Source of the DNA: Planctobacterium marinum
GTDB lineage: Bacteria > Pseudomonadota > Gammaproteobacteria > Enterobacterales > Alteromonadaceae
Direction of reading: 5' to 3'
Length of the DNA: 64,000 nt
Assembly: GCF_036322805.1 (NCBI RefSeq)
Contig: NZ_AP027272.1
Coordinates: 1,426,001 to 1,490,000, forward strand
The position numbers and the translations under genes were made by a program. Of this stretch, positions 23,892 through 34,619 are shown one piece after another (within the stretch, counting starts at the first letter, position 1; every line of letters starts with the position of its first letter). The notes beneath the pieces are model-generated. The model did no database searches. It saw only the letters and a list, made by a program, of their open reading frames with translations, and was not told the origin of the DNA.

Positions 23892-26800
23892 TTGAGTTAT
23901 CAGGTACTGGCCAGAAAATGGCGTCCGGGAAAATTTTCTGAGCTAGTCGGGCAGGAGCATGTCGTAAACGCCATTAGCAATGCATTAGACAATAATCGCT
24001 TGCACCACGCTTACCTGTTTACCGGAACCCGTGGCGTGGGTAAAACTACAATCGCGCGGATTTTTGCTCGCAGTCTCAACTGCGATAAAGGTATGTCCTC
24101 AAATCCTTGTGGCGTCTGCAATAGCTGTAAAGATATTGAACAAGGCAACTTTGTCGATTTGTTGGAAATCGATGCCGCATCTCGCACTAAAGTTGAAGAC
24201 ACCAGAGAGCTACTGGACAATGTCCAATACCGTCCCACTCGTGGAGATTACAAAGTGTACCTCATCGATGAAGTACACATGTTGTCTAAACACAGTTTTA
24301 ATGCCTTGCTTAAAACACTTGAAGAGCCACCTCCGCATGTCAAATTTCTTCTTGCTACAACTGATCCGCAGAAACTACCCATAACGATTTTATCTCGTTG
24401 TTTGCAATTTAATTTAAAAGCGCTAACGCGCGAGCAAATTAGCGGCCAGTTAGCCTATATATTGAAGCAAGAGAACTTGCCATATGATGAAGCCGCCTTA
24501 GCGTTGTTGGCCAAATCAGCGCAAGGTAGTATGCGTGATGCGTTGAGTTTGACGGATCAAGCCATAGCTCAGGGCAATGGTCAGGTACTCTCGCAAGTGG
24601 TGTCTGACATGCTAGGTCTTATCGATAATGATAAGATTGCCAGGCTAACACAGGCAATTATCATTAAGGATAAGCAACAGGTTTTCCAGCTTATCGATGA
24701 ACTGGCACTATCTGGAGCTGATTTCAAGAGTGCGCTGGCTGAACTGATGAGTGTATTTCACCAGGTCGCTCTTACCCAGTTTGTTCCTGAGGTTTGTAAG
24801 ATAGAAACCACTCAGGCGCGACAAATTTTTAATTGGGCTAAGGTTATTCCGCCTGAACAGGTACAATTGCTTTATCAAATTGCCCTGCAAGGTCGTAAAG
24901 ACATCGAGTGGGCCCAAGATACCAAAATGGGCTTTGAGATGGCGGCCTTACGTATGCTGGCCTTTATGCCAGAAAAAGTATCAAGCGGTCTGGAGCAGTT
25001 AAAAAAAGCAGCTAATGAGGCTACTGAGACACAAATAAAAGCGCCCATGATGGCACCTGCAGAGCCTCCTGAGAACTTGATTAAGCCGCCATCTGCAGAA
25101 AAAAAAACGCTAGTTGAAGCCGAAACACAAGCTGAACCTCAAGTTTCTTCAGAAAATAAGGTTGTTAGTGAAGTTTCACCAGAAGAGGATTCAACTCAGG
25201 CAAATAGCCTTGAACAAGAACTTTCCGGGATCATAAAACAAGCAGAATCTTTAAATCCCATTCAACAAAGTGAACCGCAGGCACTGTCTGAATCTATCAA
25301 TGAGGCGGCTTCATTTAATTCCGCTAACCAGGAAGAAGGTGGTGCTTCGTCATCATCACCAGATTATGTAGATTCAGATGATAATTATGCTGACGATTAC
25401 CACTATATGTCACAAATGGATGCTGCTGAGAGCAGTGTTTCTGTAGGGCATGAAGTTTTAGCGCAGAGTCAGCCATTGTCAGAAGAGTCCAGGCAAGGCT
25501 CTGATGCTTATCAAACCACGGGGCAGGAAACAGACACCGGGAAGGCCAATGCAGAGGATGTGCCGGTAAAGGCGGCATCTATAAGCAATACTCTGTCTTT
25601 ATTGAGCTTGATGGATACCCTAGCGAGTGCACCGGAAGAGGGCAAAGATAATAAAGGGTCACCCACCTACGGTAAGCAGTCTTCAGATGTGAGTGAGTCT
25701 GGAAATGATCTGGCTAAAACCAAAGATCCGGAAATAACCGATATATCAGAGAGGAGCCCTACACCCGAGCCAGATAAAGAGCGTGTGGTGGAGCAATATC
25801 AGGATGATATTCTGGATCCTGAGGATGCCAGACAAACTTTTCAGGACGATAACCAATCGACTTTGCCTGCAGAACAGCCGCAAGTAGTTGCAAATCCCGA
25901 AGATGAACCTCATATCTTCAATCCTGAAAGCTTGTTGCACAGCCAAACGGAAACCCCTGAGGAAAGGGATGATGAAGTACAGCGAGCAGCGCAAGAGAGT
26001 GAGGACGTCGCTGCAATAGATGTTGAACAAGATTTAGCGCCGTGGGAAGACGTGGAATCTTCTCAAGAACCGGAAGAAAGGACGTCACTTGCTGATGAGG
26101 CAAAAACTCCATTAGTGCCAGAGTCTGAAACGCAAGAAGATGTGCAATCACCGGATTCGCCTTCGCCGCATTTTGTTATTGAGCCTTACGAGCCTGAAAA
26201 CGCGACAGCCTATAACACTCACTCATCGGGCCCTGGTGATGATAACCAGGTTCCATCGGGTTTGAGTGAGCCGGATCATCATGCAGACGGTTTCAGAGAC
26301 GCCCATGTCAGTGATACTGATTTTGGCGATGCCGATTATAGTGACATTGATTATAGTGACAGGGCTTCGTCTCAACAGGACGACAACGGTTACCACGGCA
26401 TTGTGGATGTTGACGAGGAAGAAGAGGAATATCACGAACTATTTGCAGGCCCAATACCTAAGGTTTCTGTAGATTTTGAGATTCCCTTTAAAGTCAGCGA
26501 CAAGAAAGTGATTAAGGCCAGCCAACTAGACACCTGGAGTCAGTTAATTGAGCAATCTGGCATTGGCGGGCTGAACAAGCAGCTGGCACTACATAGTAAT
26601 TACGTGTTGCAAGGTGACAACGTTAAGTTGATTGTTTCTGAACATCAAAAGCACCTCTTTACAGACACGGCTCTGGCGGCAATTGAAGAGGCATTGTCGG
26701 AAACATTGCAACACGACGTGAATGTGTCTGCACACATTGGCGAGGTTATTGACACACCTGCTGCCGTGCAATACGCGATAAACAATATGCGTCAGGAATA

Positions 26801-26894
26801 TGCAGTTAAAACTATTCAACAGGACAGTGGCGTTAAAGCATTATGCGAAGCGTTTTCTGGTACTGTGCTAAACGAAACAATTGAACCAAGATAA
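23892..26894 (+). CDS. dnaX: DNA polymerase III subunit tau/gamma
   Basis: Clamp-loader ATPase and replisome organiser. Walker A is GTRGVGKTT at residues 45-53; a Cys4 zinc site follows ([16 protein letters not shown]), then Walker B LIDEVHML and the SRC motif (LSRCLQF). Clamp-loader domains run to about 365. Residues about 375-850 are an unusually long, acidic, low-complexity linker rich in E, D, Q, S and P. The last 130 residues ([23 protein letters not shown] onward) form the polymerase-binding domain. 1000 residues against 643 in E. coli. It starts at TTG 23892 ([12 protein letters not shown]). A -1 frameshift site at 24999-25015 would make the short gamma form. Confidence 0.95.
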   Translation: MSYQVLARKWRPGKFSELVGQEHVVNAISNALDNNRLHHAYLFTGTRGVGKTTIARIFARSLNCDKGMSSNPCGVCNSCKDIEQGNFVDLLEIDAASRTKVEDTRELLDNVQYRPTRGDYKVYLIDEVHMLSKHSFNALLKTLEEPPPHVKFLLATTDPQKLPITILSRCLQFNLKALTREQISGQLAYILKQENLPYDEAALALLAKSAQGSMRDALSLTDQAIAQGNGQVLSQVVSDMLGLIDNDKIARLTQAIIIKDKQQVFQLIDELALSGADFKSALAELMSVFHQVALTQFVPEVCKIETTQARQIFNWAKVIPPEQVQLLYQIALQGRKDIEWAQDTKMGFEMAALRMLAFMPEKVSSGLEQLKKAANEATETQIKAPMMAPAEPPENLIKPPSAEKKTLVEAETQAEPQVSSENKVVSEVSPEEDSTQANSLEQELSGIIKQAESLNPIQQSEPQALSESINEAASFNSANQEEGGASSSSPDYVDSDDNYADDYHYMSQMDAAESSVSVGHEVLAQSQPLSEESRQGSDAYQTTGQETDTGKANAEDVPVKAASISNTLSLLSLMDTLASAPEEGKDNKGSPTYGKQSSDVSESGNDLAKTKDPEITDISERSPTPEPDKERVVEQYQDDILDPEDARQTFQDDNQSTLPAEQPQVVANPEDEPHIFNPESLLHSQTETPEERDDEVQRAAQESEDVAAIDVEQDLAPWEDVESSQEPEERTSLADEAKTPLVPESETQEDVQSPDSPSPHFVIEPYEPENATAYNTHSSGPGDDNQVPSGLSEPDHHADGFRDAHVSDTDFGDADYSDIDYSDRASSQQDDNGYHGIVDVDEEEEEYHELFAGPIPKVSVDFEIPFKVSDKKVIKASQLDTWSQLIEQSGIGGLNKQLALHSNYVLQGDNVKLIVSEHQKHLFTDTALAAIEEALSETLQHDVNVSAHIGEVIDTPAAVQYAINNMRQEYAVKTIQQDSGVKALCEAFSGTVLNETIEPR
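24999..25015 (+). other. dnaX: Candidate programmed -1 frameshift site in dnaX
   Basis: The in-frame codons TTA AAA AAA GCA place a perfect A-AAA-AAA slippery heptamer at 25001-25007. A one-base backward slip would read AGC AGC TAA, ending at 25013-25015 and giving a 374-residue gamma protein. GGAG at 24992-24995 lies 5 bases upstream and could act as the stimulatory Shine-Dalgarno. No strong downstream hairpin is obvious. Confidence 0.7.
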
Positions 26895-26908
26895 TATCGG
26901 AGAAAATT

Positions 26909-27238
26909 ATGTTTAAAGGTGGCGGTATGGGCAACATCATGAAGCAAGCCCAGCAAATGCAGGAAAAAATGCAAAAAGCCCAAGAAGAAATTGCTAACCT
27001 GGAAGTGGTGGGTGAAGCTGGTGCGGGCATGGTAAAAGTAACCATGATGGGTAATCACAATATCAAGCGTGTCGATCTCGACGATAGCTTGATGGAAGAT
27101 GAGAAAGAATTGATCGAAGATCTGATGGCGGCTGCGGTTAATGACGCCGTGCGTCGTGTGGCGGAAGCGTCACAAGAGAAAATGTCAGAAGCGACAGGTG
27201 GTATGCCTTTACCTCCCGGCTTTAAAATGCCTTTCTAA
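26909..27238 (+). CDS. ybaB: YbaB/EbfC nucleoid-associated protein
   Basis: Small DNA-binding protein of the YbaB/EbfC family. 109 residues with a glutamine/methionine-rich N-terminal helix ([38 protein letters not shown]), the conserved [23 protein letters not shown] and a C-terminal [17 protein letters not shown] lies 8 bases upstream of the ATG. It is between dnaX and recR, the conserved gammaproteobacterial order. Confidence 0.95.
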   Translation: MFKGGGMGNIMKQAQQMQEKMQKAQEEIANLEVVGEAGAGMVKVTMMGNHNIKRVDLDDSLMEDEKELIEDLMAAAVNDAVRRVAEASQEKMSEATGGMPLPPGFKMPF

Positions 27239-27261
27239 TAAAGTTAAGATAAAAGCGCGCC

Positions 27262-27861
27262 ATGAAGTTTAGTCCACTGATCAATGAGCTTATCGAGAGC
27301 TTTCGCTGTTTGCCCGGAGTTGGTGCAAAGAGCGCACAGCGCATGGCGTTCGCTTTGTTACAAAAAAACCGCTCAGGCGCGTTGAAACTCAGTGCCGCCC
27401 TCCATGATGCCATGGAGCATGTGCATCATTGTCAAACCTGTCGTAACTTTACCGAGCAAACTGAATGTGAAATTTGTCGCGATGAACAGCGCAGAGCAAC
27501 TGGACTTTTATGCATCGTCGAAAATCCACAGGATGTTATTGCCATTGAACAAAGTAGTGAATTTAAGGGCTGCTATTTTGTATTAATGGGTAGGCTTTCC
27601 CCCATTGATGGAATTGGTCCAGCCGAAATTGGACTGCCTCTTTTGCAGCAACGTTTGACCGAGGACGACGTTAAAGAAGCTATTCTGGCGACGAATTTTA
27701 CCATGGAAGGAGAGGCCACTGCATTTTACATTACGGAAATGTGCAAGCAGTTACAGCTGCCAGTCACCCGTCTGGCACAGGGCGTACCCATTGGTGGAGA
27801 GCTGGAACAAGTTGATAGCAATACCCTTGGTCGTGCGTTTAAGACTCGCAGTGCCATCTAA
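27262..27861 (+). CDS. recR: Recombination mediator RecR
   Basis: Works with RecF and RecO to load RecA at gaps. 199 residues: helix-hairpin-helix ([22 protein letters not shown]), four-cysteine zinc finger ([16 protein letters not shown]), Toprim domain ([17 protein letters not shown], then [12 protein letters not shown]-like [15 protein letters not shown]) and a C-terminal Walker-B-like segment ([18 protein letters not shown]). Follows ybaB by 23 bases, as expected. Confidence 0.95.
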   Translation: MKFSPLINELIESFRCLPGVGAKSAQRMAFALLQKNRSGALKLSAALHDAMEHVHHCQTCRNFTEQTECEICRDEQRRATGLLCIVENPQDVIAIEQSSEFKGCYFVLMGRLSPIDGIGPAEIGLPLLQQRLTEDDVKEAILATNFTMEGEATAFYITEMCKQLQLPVTRLAQGVPIGGELEQVDSNTLGRAFKTRSAI

Positions 27862-28099
27862 ACCGCGCACCCTCACATTTATTGCCAGAGATTTATCAAT
27901 TTTTGCTATTGAATTTGTCTTCTGCGCCCCTATCTCAGCTGTTGTAAAAAATTTATAACAGTCCAGGCATAAGTTCTGGCTAAGAACCAAATTGACGGTT
28001 CGTATTATTTAACCCCTTTCTTTGCGTTAGCGACTTCACAGCAGCGGGATGAAAAGGTGTTTTGTGATATTGATGAGATACTTCAGGAGTAGATAAGCA

Positions 28100-30022
28100 A
28101 TGGCTGACGCTGTGCAACACGAAACCCATGGTTTTCAGACGGAAGTAAAACAACTTCTGCAATTGATGATTCACTCTCTTTATTCCAATAAAGAGATCTT
28201 CCTAAGAGAGTTGATTTCAAATGCGGCCGACGCCGCTGATAAATTGCGTTTTAACGCTTTGTCTAACGATGCGTTGTACGAGAATGATGGTCACCTTCGC
28301 GTGCGTTTGAGTTTTGACAAAGACGCTGGCACCCTGACCATTTCTGACAATGGTATTGGTATGACCAAAGATGAGGTGATCACTCACTTGGGTACCATTG
28401 CAAAGTCCGGCACAGCCGAATTTTTCAGTAAACTATCTGGTGACCAGGCCAAAGATTCTCAGCTTATTGGTCAGTTTGGGGTGGGCTTTTACTCTGCTTT
28501 CATCGTCGCCGATAAAGTAACAGTAAGAACGCGTAAAGCCGGTGAAGCTGCATCTGAGGGGGTAGAGTGGATTTCAGAGGGCGAGGGTGAATTCGCTGTC
28601 GCCACCATCGAAAAAGCCACGCGTGGAACCGACATCATCTTGCATTTGCGCGATGATGAGAAAGAATTCCTTGATGATTGGCGTCTTAAGTCTATCGTAA
28701 CCAAATACTCAGATCACATCTCAATACCGGTAGAAACCTGGAAAGAGGAAGTGCCTGAGTCTGAAGGCGAAGACGGTGAGAAAATCGAAGCGGTACCTGG
28801 TGAATGGCAAACCATCAACAAGGCTACAGCGCTTTGGAGCCGAGACAAGTCTGAAATCAGCGAGGACGAATACAAAGAGTTCTACAAGCACATCTCCCAT
28901 GATTTTGGCGACCCGCTAAGCTGGTCTCACAATAAGGTAGAAGGTAAAAACGAATACACTTCTTTGCTCTATATCCCTGCTAAAGCCCCCTTTGATTTGT
29001 GGAATCGCGACCAGGCGCACGGTTTGAAGCTCTATGTACAGCGCGTCTTTATTATGGATGACGCTGAGCAGTTTATGCCGGTATATCTGCGTTTCGTGAA
29101 GGGTTTGTTGGACTCCAATGACTTACCTTTGAACGTCTCTCGTGAAATTCTGCAAGACAACAAAGTCACGCAGGCTATGCGCCAGGCCTGCACTAAGAAA
29201 GTGCTGCAAATGTTGGAGCGCATCGCCAAAAACGACGCTGAAAAATATCAGGGTTTCTGGAGTGAGTTCGGTAACGTCCTGAAAGAAGGTCCAGCTGAAG
29301 ATTTTGCCAATAAAGAAAAGGTAGCGGGTCTGTTGCGTTTCGCCTCGACTAACGAGGACAGCAGTGCCCAGACCGTGTCTTTGGCCGACTACATTGAGCG
29401 TATGAAAGAAGGTCAGGACAAGATCTATTACGTGACTGCTGATAGCTATGAAGCAGCGAAAAACAGTCCTCATCTGGAAATCTTCAAGAAGAAAGGCATT
29501 GAGGTCTTATTGATGTCAGACCGCATCGACGAATGGTTGATGTCTCACCTGACGGAATTCAATGAAAAATCATTCCAGTCCATTACGCGTGGTGCGTTGG
29601 ACCTGGGTGATCTGGAAGACGAAGAGAGCAAAAAAGCGCAGGAAGAGGCTGAGCAAGAAGTTGCCGGTTTAACTGACCGTATTAAAGAAGCATTAGGCGA
29701 TAAAGTGAAAGATGTGAAGTTTTCCCATCGTCTGACTGATTCACCTGCCTGTGTGGTAGCTGACGAGTTTGGTATGACTACCCAAATGAAGAAATTGATG
29801 GAAGCGGCGGGCCAGGCAGTTCCTGATATGAAATACGATTTGGAAGTCAATCCTGAGCACGCTTTGATCAAAGTGATGGCGCATGTGCAAGATGAAGAAC
29901 AATTTGCCAAATGGGCTAATGTCATTTTGGACCAAGCATCGCTAACCGAGCAGGGTAACCTGAAAGATCCAGCGGTATTTGTGAAGCAGCTTAATAGCTT
30001 ATTGATCGATTTGGCGAAATAA
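28100..30022 (+). CDS. htpG: Molecular chaperone HtpG (Hsp90)
   Basis: ATP-dependent Hsp90 chaperone in the cytoplasm. The GHKL ATPase domain (residues 1-230) contains [22 protein letters not shown], the nucleotide-binding DNGIGM and [13 protein letters not shown]. The middle domain has [12 protein letters not shown], and the C-terminal dimer domain follows. 640 residues against 624 in E. coli. It has its own 238-bp upstream region and the terminator at 30043-30069. A heat-shock promoter is expected, but none stood out clearly upstream. Confidence 0.96.
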   Translation: MADAVQHETHGFQTEVKQLLQLMIHSLYSNKEIFLRELISNAADAADKLRFNALSNDALYENDGHLRVRLSFDKDAGTLTISDNGIGMTKDEVITHLGTIAKSGTAEFFSKLSGDQAKDSQLIGQFGVGFYSAFIVADKVTVRTRKAGEAASEGVEWISEGEGEFAVATIEKATRGTDIILHLRDDEKEFLDDWRLKSIVTKYSDHISIPVETWKEEVPESEGEDGEKIEAVPGEWQTINKATALWSRDKSEISEDEYKEFYKHISHDFGDPLSWSHNKVEGKNEYTSLLYIPAKAPFDLWNRDQAHGLKLYVQRVFIMDDAEQFMPVYLRFVKGLLDSNDLPLNVSREILQDNKVTQAMRQACTKKVLQMLERIAKNDAEKYQGFWSEFGNVLKEGPAEDFANKEKVAGLLRFASTNEDSSAQTVSLADYIERMKEGQDKIYYVTADSYEAAKNSPHLEIFKKKGIEVLLMSDRIDEWLMSHLTEFNEKSFQSITRGALDLGDLEDEESKKAQEEAEQEVAGLTDRIKEALGDKVKDVKFSHRLTDSPACVVADEFGMTTQMKKLMEAAGQAVPDMKYDLEVNPEHALIKVMAHVQDEEQFAKWANVILDQASLTEQGNLKDPAVFVKQLNSLLIDLAK

Positions 30023-30042
30023 TCGCAAAGTAAATTTCATCA

Positions 30043-30069
30043 AGGGCAGAAACAATCTGCCCTTTTTTT
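30043..30069 (+). terminator. Terminator after htpG
   Basis: Stem AGGGCAGA / TCTGCCCT with an AACAA loop and a T tract. Confidence 0.9.
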
Positions 30070-30125
30070 GTTTTAAAGGTAAACCAGGCGACATTAGCCT
30101 TGTTTAGCATCTGCTGAATGTGTAA

Positions 30126-30824
<699 letters not shown>

Positions 30825-30842
30825 TCCCCCAGACTTGATTAA

Positions 30843-30865
30843 AACCCACGTACGTGGGTTTTTTT
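30843..30865 (+). terminator. Terminator after adk
   Basis: The perfect palindrome AACCCACGTACGTGGGTT (30843-30860) is followed by T's. Confidence 0.85.
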
Positions 30866-30922
30866 ATGTTCGCAGTCTAAACTACTAGTGATTGGTATTA
30901 AGTAAAATCAGGAAAGTGCGCT

Positions 30923-31318
30923 ATGCAAGTACCTATTACTGCTTTTTATGGCAGCCTGTTAGCCGCGTTTTATTTGTATCTGGCGATTATGGTAATCATC
31001 CAACGCCGGGAAAGCCGTGTAGGCTTGGGGGATGGTGGTGATAAACACATGTTGCAAGTGATGAGAGTGCACGGCAACTTTGTCGAGTACGTCCCCTTTG
31101 CACTCCTCCTGTTTATGATAGCGGAGTTAAATGGGGCCAATAGTTATCTGTTACATGTGTGTGGCTGGTGGTTAATCGTTGCAAGGTTGTTACACGCCTA
31201 TGGGTTACGTCATCACTATGGTACGTCGTGGCAACGTTTTGCAGGTTCACTCTCCACCTTTTTGATTCTTCTGGTGCTTATTGTGGCCAATTTGTTCCCG
31301 CTTTACGTTCCAGCGTAA
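30923..31318 (+). CDS. MAPEG family membrane protein
   Basis: 131-residue membrane protein of the MAPEG family (membrane-associated proteins in eicosanoid and glutathione metabolism), close to the bacterial YecN group. About four hydrophobic segments (for example ITAFYGSLLAAFYLYLAIMVI and FLILLVLIVANLFPLY) with the family motif RVHGNFVEYVPFALLLFMIAE. Bacterial members are possible glutathione transferases; substrate unknown. AGGAAAGTG precedes the ATG. A bidirectional terminator separates it from the heat-shock gene. Confidence 0.85.
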   Translation: MQVPITAFYGSLLAAFYLYLAIMVIIQRRESRVGLGDGGDKHMLQVMRVHGNFVEYVPFALLLFMIAELNGANSYLLHVCGWWLIVARLLHAYGLRHHYGTSWQRFAGSLSTFLILLVLIVANLFPLYVPA

Positions 31319-31348
31319 TGTCAGTCTCACGATTCAAGTGATAAAAAG

Positions 31349-31378
31349 AAAAACCCCGGCAAGCCGGGGTTTTTGTAT
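31349..31378. terminator. Bidirectional terminator between MAPEG and small heat-shock genes
   Basis: AACCCCGGC / GCCGGGGTT stem flanked by A's on the left and T's on the right, so it can act on both strands. Confidence 0.85.
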
Positions 31379-31415
31379 TATATCAATCAGGGACACACAA
31401 GTTAGTCTGGCGAGA

Positions 31416-31859
31416 TTATTTGCTTTCCAGCAAATTACTGCCGATTTCAATTTTACGAGGCTTTTTCGCTTCAGGGATCACTCGCTCCAGATCGATATGC
31501 AAGAGTCCGTGTTCCATATCCGCGGTGAGCACTTTTACATGGTCCCCCAACTGGAATTTACGCTCAAAGTTACGCTCGGAAATACCTTTGTGCAGGAAGC
31601 GTTTTTCGCTAGTATTTTCTTTGCCTTCTTTCTTACCGGTTACAGTTAAAGTATTTTCTTGTACTTCAATGCTGATGTCGTTTTGAGCAAAGCCTGCAAC
31701 AGCCATAGTGATTCGGTATTTATCTTCGGCCAACAACTCAATGTTGTATGGCGGGTAGCTGGCTTGTTTTTCGTTCTGTGAAGCCGCATCTATCATAGAT
31801 GCAAGGTGGTCAAAACCGATGAAAGAACGATATAGTGGTGATAAATCAATAGTACGCAT
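31416..31859 (-). CDS. ibpA: Hsp20/IbpA-type small heat-shock protein
   Basis: ATP-independent chaperone that holds unfolding proteins. It begins MRTIDLSPLYRSFIGFDHL, matching the IbpA start. The alpha-crystallin domain lies at about residues 30-125 (YNIELLAEDKYRITMAVAGFAQNDISIEVQENTLTVTG, then FERKFQLGDHVKV), followed by a C-terminal IEIGSN resembling the IxI tail. The ATG at 31859 is chosen because AGGA at 31870-31867 is correctly spaced for it; ATG 31865 is too close. A sigma32-type promoter and a Shine-Dalgarno-masking hairpin lie upstream, so transcription and translation are probably both heat-controlled. Confidence 0.93.
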   Translation of the reverse strand: MRTIDLSPLYRSFIGFDHLASMIDAASQNEKQASYPPYNIELLAEDKYRITMAVAGFAQNDISIEVQENTLTVTGKKEGKENTSEKRFLHKGISERNFERKFQLGDHVKVLTADMEHGLLHIDLERVIPEAKKPRKIEIGSNLLESK

Positions 31860-31862
31860 AGT

Positions 31863-31884
31863 CATATCCTCGTTAAGCAATATG
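31863..31884 (-). promoter_or_regulatory. Predicted ROSE-like RNA thermometer before ibpA
   Basis: On the minus strand CATATTGCT (31884-31876) pairs with AGGATATG (31870-31863) across a TAACG loop. The stem has 8 pairs with a single bulged G, opposite the Shine-Dalgarno AGGA. A UUGCU segment facing the Shine-Dalgarno with an unpaired G is the hallmark of ROSE thermometers in front of small heat-shock genes. Confidence 0.65.
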
Positions 31885-31952
31885 TTAAAGTGTTTAAAAA
31901 ACGCCCCAATTCGGCGGCTGTTTTACGACCCTGAACAGCGTCGTTGATAAAT

Positions 31953-31980
31953 AGATAGGTTGGCACTTGCTGCATTCAAG
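31953..31980 (-). promoter_or_regulatory. Sigma32 heat-shock promoter of ibpA
   Basis: On the minus strand CTTGAA (31980-31975) is followed after 14 bp by ACCTATCT (31960-31953), matching the sigma32 consensus -35 exactly and the CCCCATNT -10 at five of seven defined positions. AT-rich tracts lie just upstream. The leader would be about 87 nt. Confidence 0.65.
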
Positions 31981-32053
31981 AGAAAATTTTAAAATTTTTT
32001 CAAAAAAATCATAACTCATTGAAAAATATATTGTTATACACAAAATTCGAGCT

Positions 32054-32068
32054 GTGTTAGGGTAACAC
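32054..32068. repeat. Inverted repeat upstream of the cobalamin transport genes
   Basis: GTGTTA-GGG-TAACAC, a perfect 6-bp inverted repeat about 85 bp before the btuD start. It could be an operator or a small hairpin. No cobalamin riboswitch box was found in this interval. Confidence 0.3.
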
Positions 32069-32150
32069 TGATAAACAATACTGCTGCTTGTGGTACCTTT
32101 AGTCATTAACTTCTTTAACCCCCCAAAAGTTGCGAGCGATAAAAACATTG

Positions 32151-32945
32151 ATGGAGCACAGCGAGCCATTTCTTCAGGCCGAGGGTTTACACTGGAAGCC
32201 TGAAGACAAATTGGTGCTAGACCGGGTCGATTGCCACTTTGCGAAAGGCAAAATAAGTGGTGTTGTGGGTGCCAACGGCGCAGGTAAAAGCTCTTTGCTG
32301 AGGGCTTTACAGGGATTGACGCCTCTGGACAGCGGAGAGGTATTCATCGATGGCAAAGTATTGGCTGAGTTATCACGTACCCAGAGAGCGCAAACCATTG
32401 CCGCTGTGCCGCAAAGTACCGCCTTATTGTTTTCGTTGACTGCTTACGAAGTGGTACGGATGGCGCTCATCCCTTGGAAAAGCGCACTTTCTTCTGATAC
32501 GCGACAAGACCGGGCCTGGCTTGAACAGTGTATGAAGCAAACAGGCTGTATTGGCTTTGTGAACCGCAACTACAATTCGCTGTCAGGTGGAGAACAGCAG
32601 CGGGTACTGTTGGCCAGGGCTTTGGCGCAAAAAACGGAAATCATTTTACTGGATGAACCTACGAGCCATCTCGATATTTTTTATCAGCACGAAGTATTAA
32701 TGCTGTTGAAAAAACTCAATAAAACTATCGTTTTGTCTATTCACGACCTTAATCTTGCTGCCCAGTATTGCGATGAGATTGTCGTTTTAAAACAGGGCCA
32801 GGTTTTGATGGCCGGGGCTCCAAAAACAGCAATGCAGCAGTCGGTTTTGCAAGACGCCTTCGGCCTGCCTTGTAGTGTTGCGATAAATCCCGGCAATGGT
32901 ATCCCCACGGTTTGCTTTCATCCGGAGTTAAAAGCTAATGGATAG
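32151..32945 (+). CDS. btuD: Cobalamin/siderophore-type ABC transporter ATPase (BtuD-like)
   Basis: Cytoplasmic ATPase of a FecCD/BtuCD-type importer. Walker A GANGAGKSS, Q-loop AAVPQ, signature LSGGEQQRVLLARAL, Walker B IILLDEPTSHLD and the H-loop histidine (LSIHDLN) are all present. About 264 residues. The ATG at 32151 is chosen over the TTG at 32130. It overlaps the permease gene by 8 bases. The cobalamin assignment rests on the linked cobO and a BtuF-like binding protein; an iron-siderophore role is the alternative. Confidence 0.85.
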   Translation: MEHSEPFLQAEGLHWKPEDKLVLDRVDCHFAKGKISGVVGANGAGKSSLLRALQGLTPLDSGEVFIDGKVLAELSRTQRAQTIAAVPQSTALLFSLTAYEVVRMALIPWKSALSSDTRQDRAWLEQCMKQTGCIGFVNRNYNSLSGGEQQRVLLARALAQKTEIILLDEPTSHLDIFYQHEVLMLLKKLNKTIVLSIHDLNLAAQYCDEIVVLKQGQVLMAGAPKTAMQQSVLQDAFGLPCSVAINPGNGIPTVCFHPELKANG

Positions 32946-33933
32946 CAATCGCACGTTGGCAATACGTATCGCTTTGCCCTTATTACTATTAGGTTCATTG
33001 TTCTTCTGTCTGGCAACAGGTAGCGTATCTTTGGGAGCTAAAGACATTGCCAGTTGCTTGGTGTTACAGTGCCCTGATAGTCTGACTGAAACCATTCTCT
33101 GGGATATCCGCTTACCGAGGGTCTTGATGGCGGTTCTGGTGGGGGCGGGGCTTGCGCTGTCAGGGGCTATGTTGCAAACCTGTACTCGTAACCCTCTGGC
33201 GGATCCTTATTTATTTGGCATTGTTTCCGGAGCGGGATTGGGGGCAACCATTGTCACTACGGTGTTACCAGCAGACTGGCAGCCGCTGTTACCTTTATTC
33301 GCCTTCATGGGGGCGATGATTGCGGTAGTGATAGTGATTGCGCTTTCTCAGTATCTACAGCGGTTTGAAATGATACTCTTATGTGGTGTTGCGATTGGCT
33401 TTATGTTCAGTGCCATTACCCAATTTTTGTTGTACCTCGGTGAGCCTTTTGCCGCGAATCGCATTATTTTCTGGCTCATGGGCAGTTTGGCCAATGTTGC
33501 AATGAGCAACGTTTTTTGGCTGGCAGGTGCGTTGTTAATTACCTGTATTGTTTCTCTGCGCTTTGCCAGGCATCTCGACGCGTTAATGTTGGATGATGAT
33601 TCAGCTGAGGCATTAGGGGTTGATACTAAAAAGCTGCGTTTGATGTTGCTGCTGCTGTGTGCCTTGTTAACTTCAGTGATAGTAGCTTGGTGTGGTGGAA
33701 TTGGTTTCGTCGGCTTGATGATCCCCCATATTGTCAGGGCAATCTGGGGCTCATCTGGCATTAAACTGGTGGTTGGTAGCATGTTGGTAGGCGGTGTGTT
33801 TCTTTTGTGGGTAGATTTTATCGCTCGGCAAGCGCTACCAAATCAGGAAATTCCATTGGGAGTGATCACTGCAGCGCTTGGCAGCGTATTCTTTGTGGGA
33901 ATTATGATCCAACGCCAGATAAAAAGTAGTTAG
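32938..33933 (+). CDS. btuC: Cobalamin-type ABC transporter permease (BtuC-like, FecCD family)
   Basis: Inner-membrane permease with about ten hydrophobic segments over 331 residues. FecCD features: IRLPRVLMAVLVGAGLALSGAMLQTCTRNPLADPYLFGIVSGAGLG near the N-terminus, and GGIGFVGLMIPHIVRAIWG and NQEIPLGVITAALGSVFFVGIM near the C-terminus. It starts inside the end of the ATPase gene, so the two are translationally coupled. Confidence 0.88.
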   Translation: MDSNRTLAIRIALPLLLLGSLFFCLATGSVSLGAKDIASCLVLQCPDSLTETILWDIRLPRVLMAVLVGAGLALSGAMLQTCTRNPLADPYLFGIVSGAGLGATIVTTVLPADWQPLLPLFAFMGAMIAVVIVIALSQYLQRFEMILLCGVAIGFMFSAITQFLLYLGEPFAANRIIFWLMGSLANVAMSNVFWLAGALLITCIVSLRFARHLDALMLDDDSAEALGVDTKKLRLMLLLLCALLTSVIVAWCGGIGFVGLMIPHIVRAIWGSSGIKLVVGSMLVGGVFLLWVDFIARQALPNQEIPLGVITAALGSVFFVGIMIQRQIKSS

Positions 33934-34001
33934 CAATTTTTCAACGATTAAAGTTTCAAACAACTTGCCGTTGCAACAATAGAAAATTCATAGGGTGTGT
34001 C

Positions 34002-34619
34002 TTGAACGAAAACAATAAGAAACAACAAATTCGCAATGAGCGCCATCAGGCCAGAATGGCGCGATTAAAAACCAAAGTGGATGCCAAAATTGCGGCGGCA
34101 ACTGATGATAAAGGGTTATTGTTGGTACTCACCGGTAATGGCAAAGGTAAGTCCAGCTCTGGTTTTGGCATGGTAGCTCGTGCGGTGGGACACGGTTTGA
34201 AGGCGGGAGTGGCACAATTTATAAAAGGTACTTGGGAGTGTGGCGAACGCAATCTATTAAGTGGCGCAGGTGTCCCATTCTTTGTGATGAAAACCGGCTT
34301 TACCTGGGATACTCAAGATCGAGAGAAAGATACACAAGCAGCTGAAGTCGTCTGGCAAGAGGCGAAAAAGCTATTGACCGACGTTAGCATTGATGTAGTG
34401 ATGTTGGACGAACTTACTTACATGTTGTCTTATGATTATCTGGACCTGGATGAAGTGTTAGACGCCATCAGCCAGCGACCTGATCATCAACACGTCATCG
34501 TCACCGGACGTGGTTGTCAGCAAGAGCTCATTGAAATGGCGGATACTGTCAGCGAAGTGCAAAATACCAAGCATGCCTTTGATGCTGGCATCAAAGCGCA
34601 GAAGGGGATCGATTGGTGA
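34002..34619 (+). CDS. cobO: Cob(I)yrinic acid a,c-diamide adenosyltransferase
   Basis: Transfers the adenosyl group of ATP to cob(I)alamin or precursors, making coenzyme B12. CobO/BtuR type: the P-loop GNGKGKSSSGFGMVARAVGHG lies near residues 46-66, with later motifs VMLDELTYMLSYDYLD and HVIVTGRGCQQELIEMADTVSE. 205 residues. TTG start at 34002 with AGGGTG at 33992-33997 upstream. Its place inside the transporter cluster supports a cobalamin role for the whole unit. The next gene overlaps its stop. Confidence 0.93.
   Translation: MNENNKKQQIRNERHQARMARLKTKVDAKIAAATDDKGLLLVLTGNGKGKSSSGFGMVARAVGHGLKAGVAQFIKGTWECGERNLLSGAGVPFFVMKTGFTWDTQDREKDTQAAEVVWQEAKKLLTDVSIDVVMLDELTYMLSYDYLDLDEVLDAISQRPDHQHVIVTGRGCQQELIEMADTVSEVQNTKHAFDAGIKAQKGIDW

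Noticed and set aside
31881-32150. Cobalamin riboswitch upstream of btuD
   Set aside because: No B12-box-like sequence was recognised and the space is taken by the ibpA promoter and leader; a covariance-model search would settle it.
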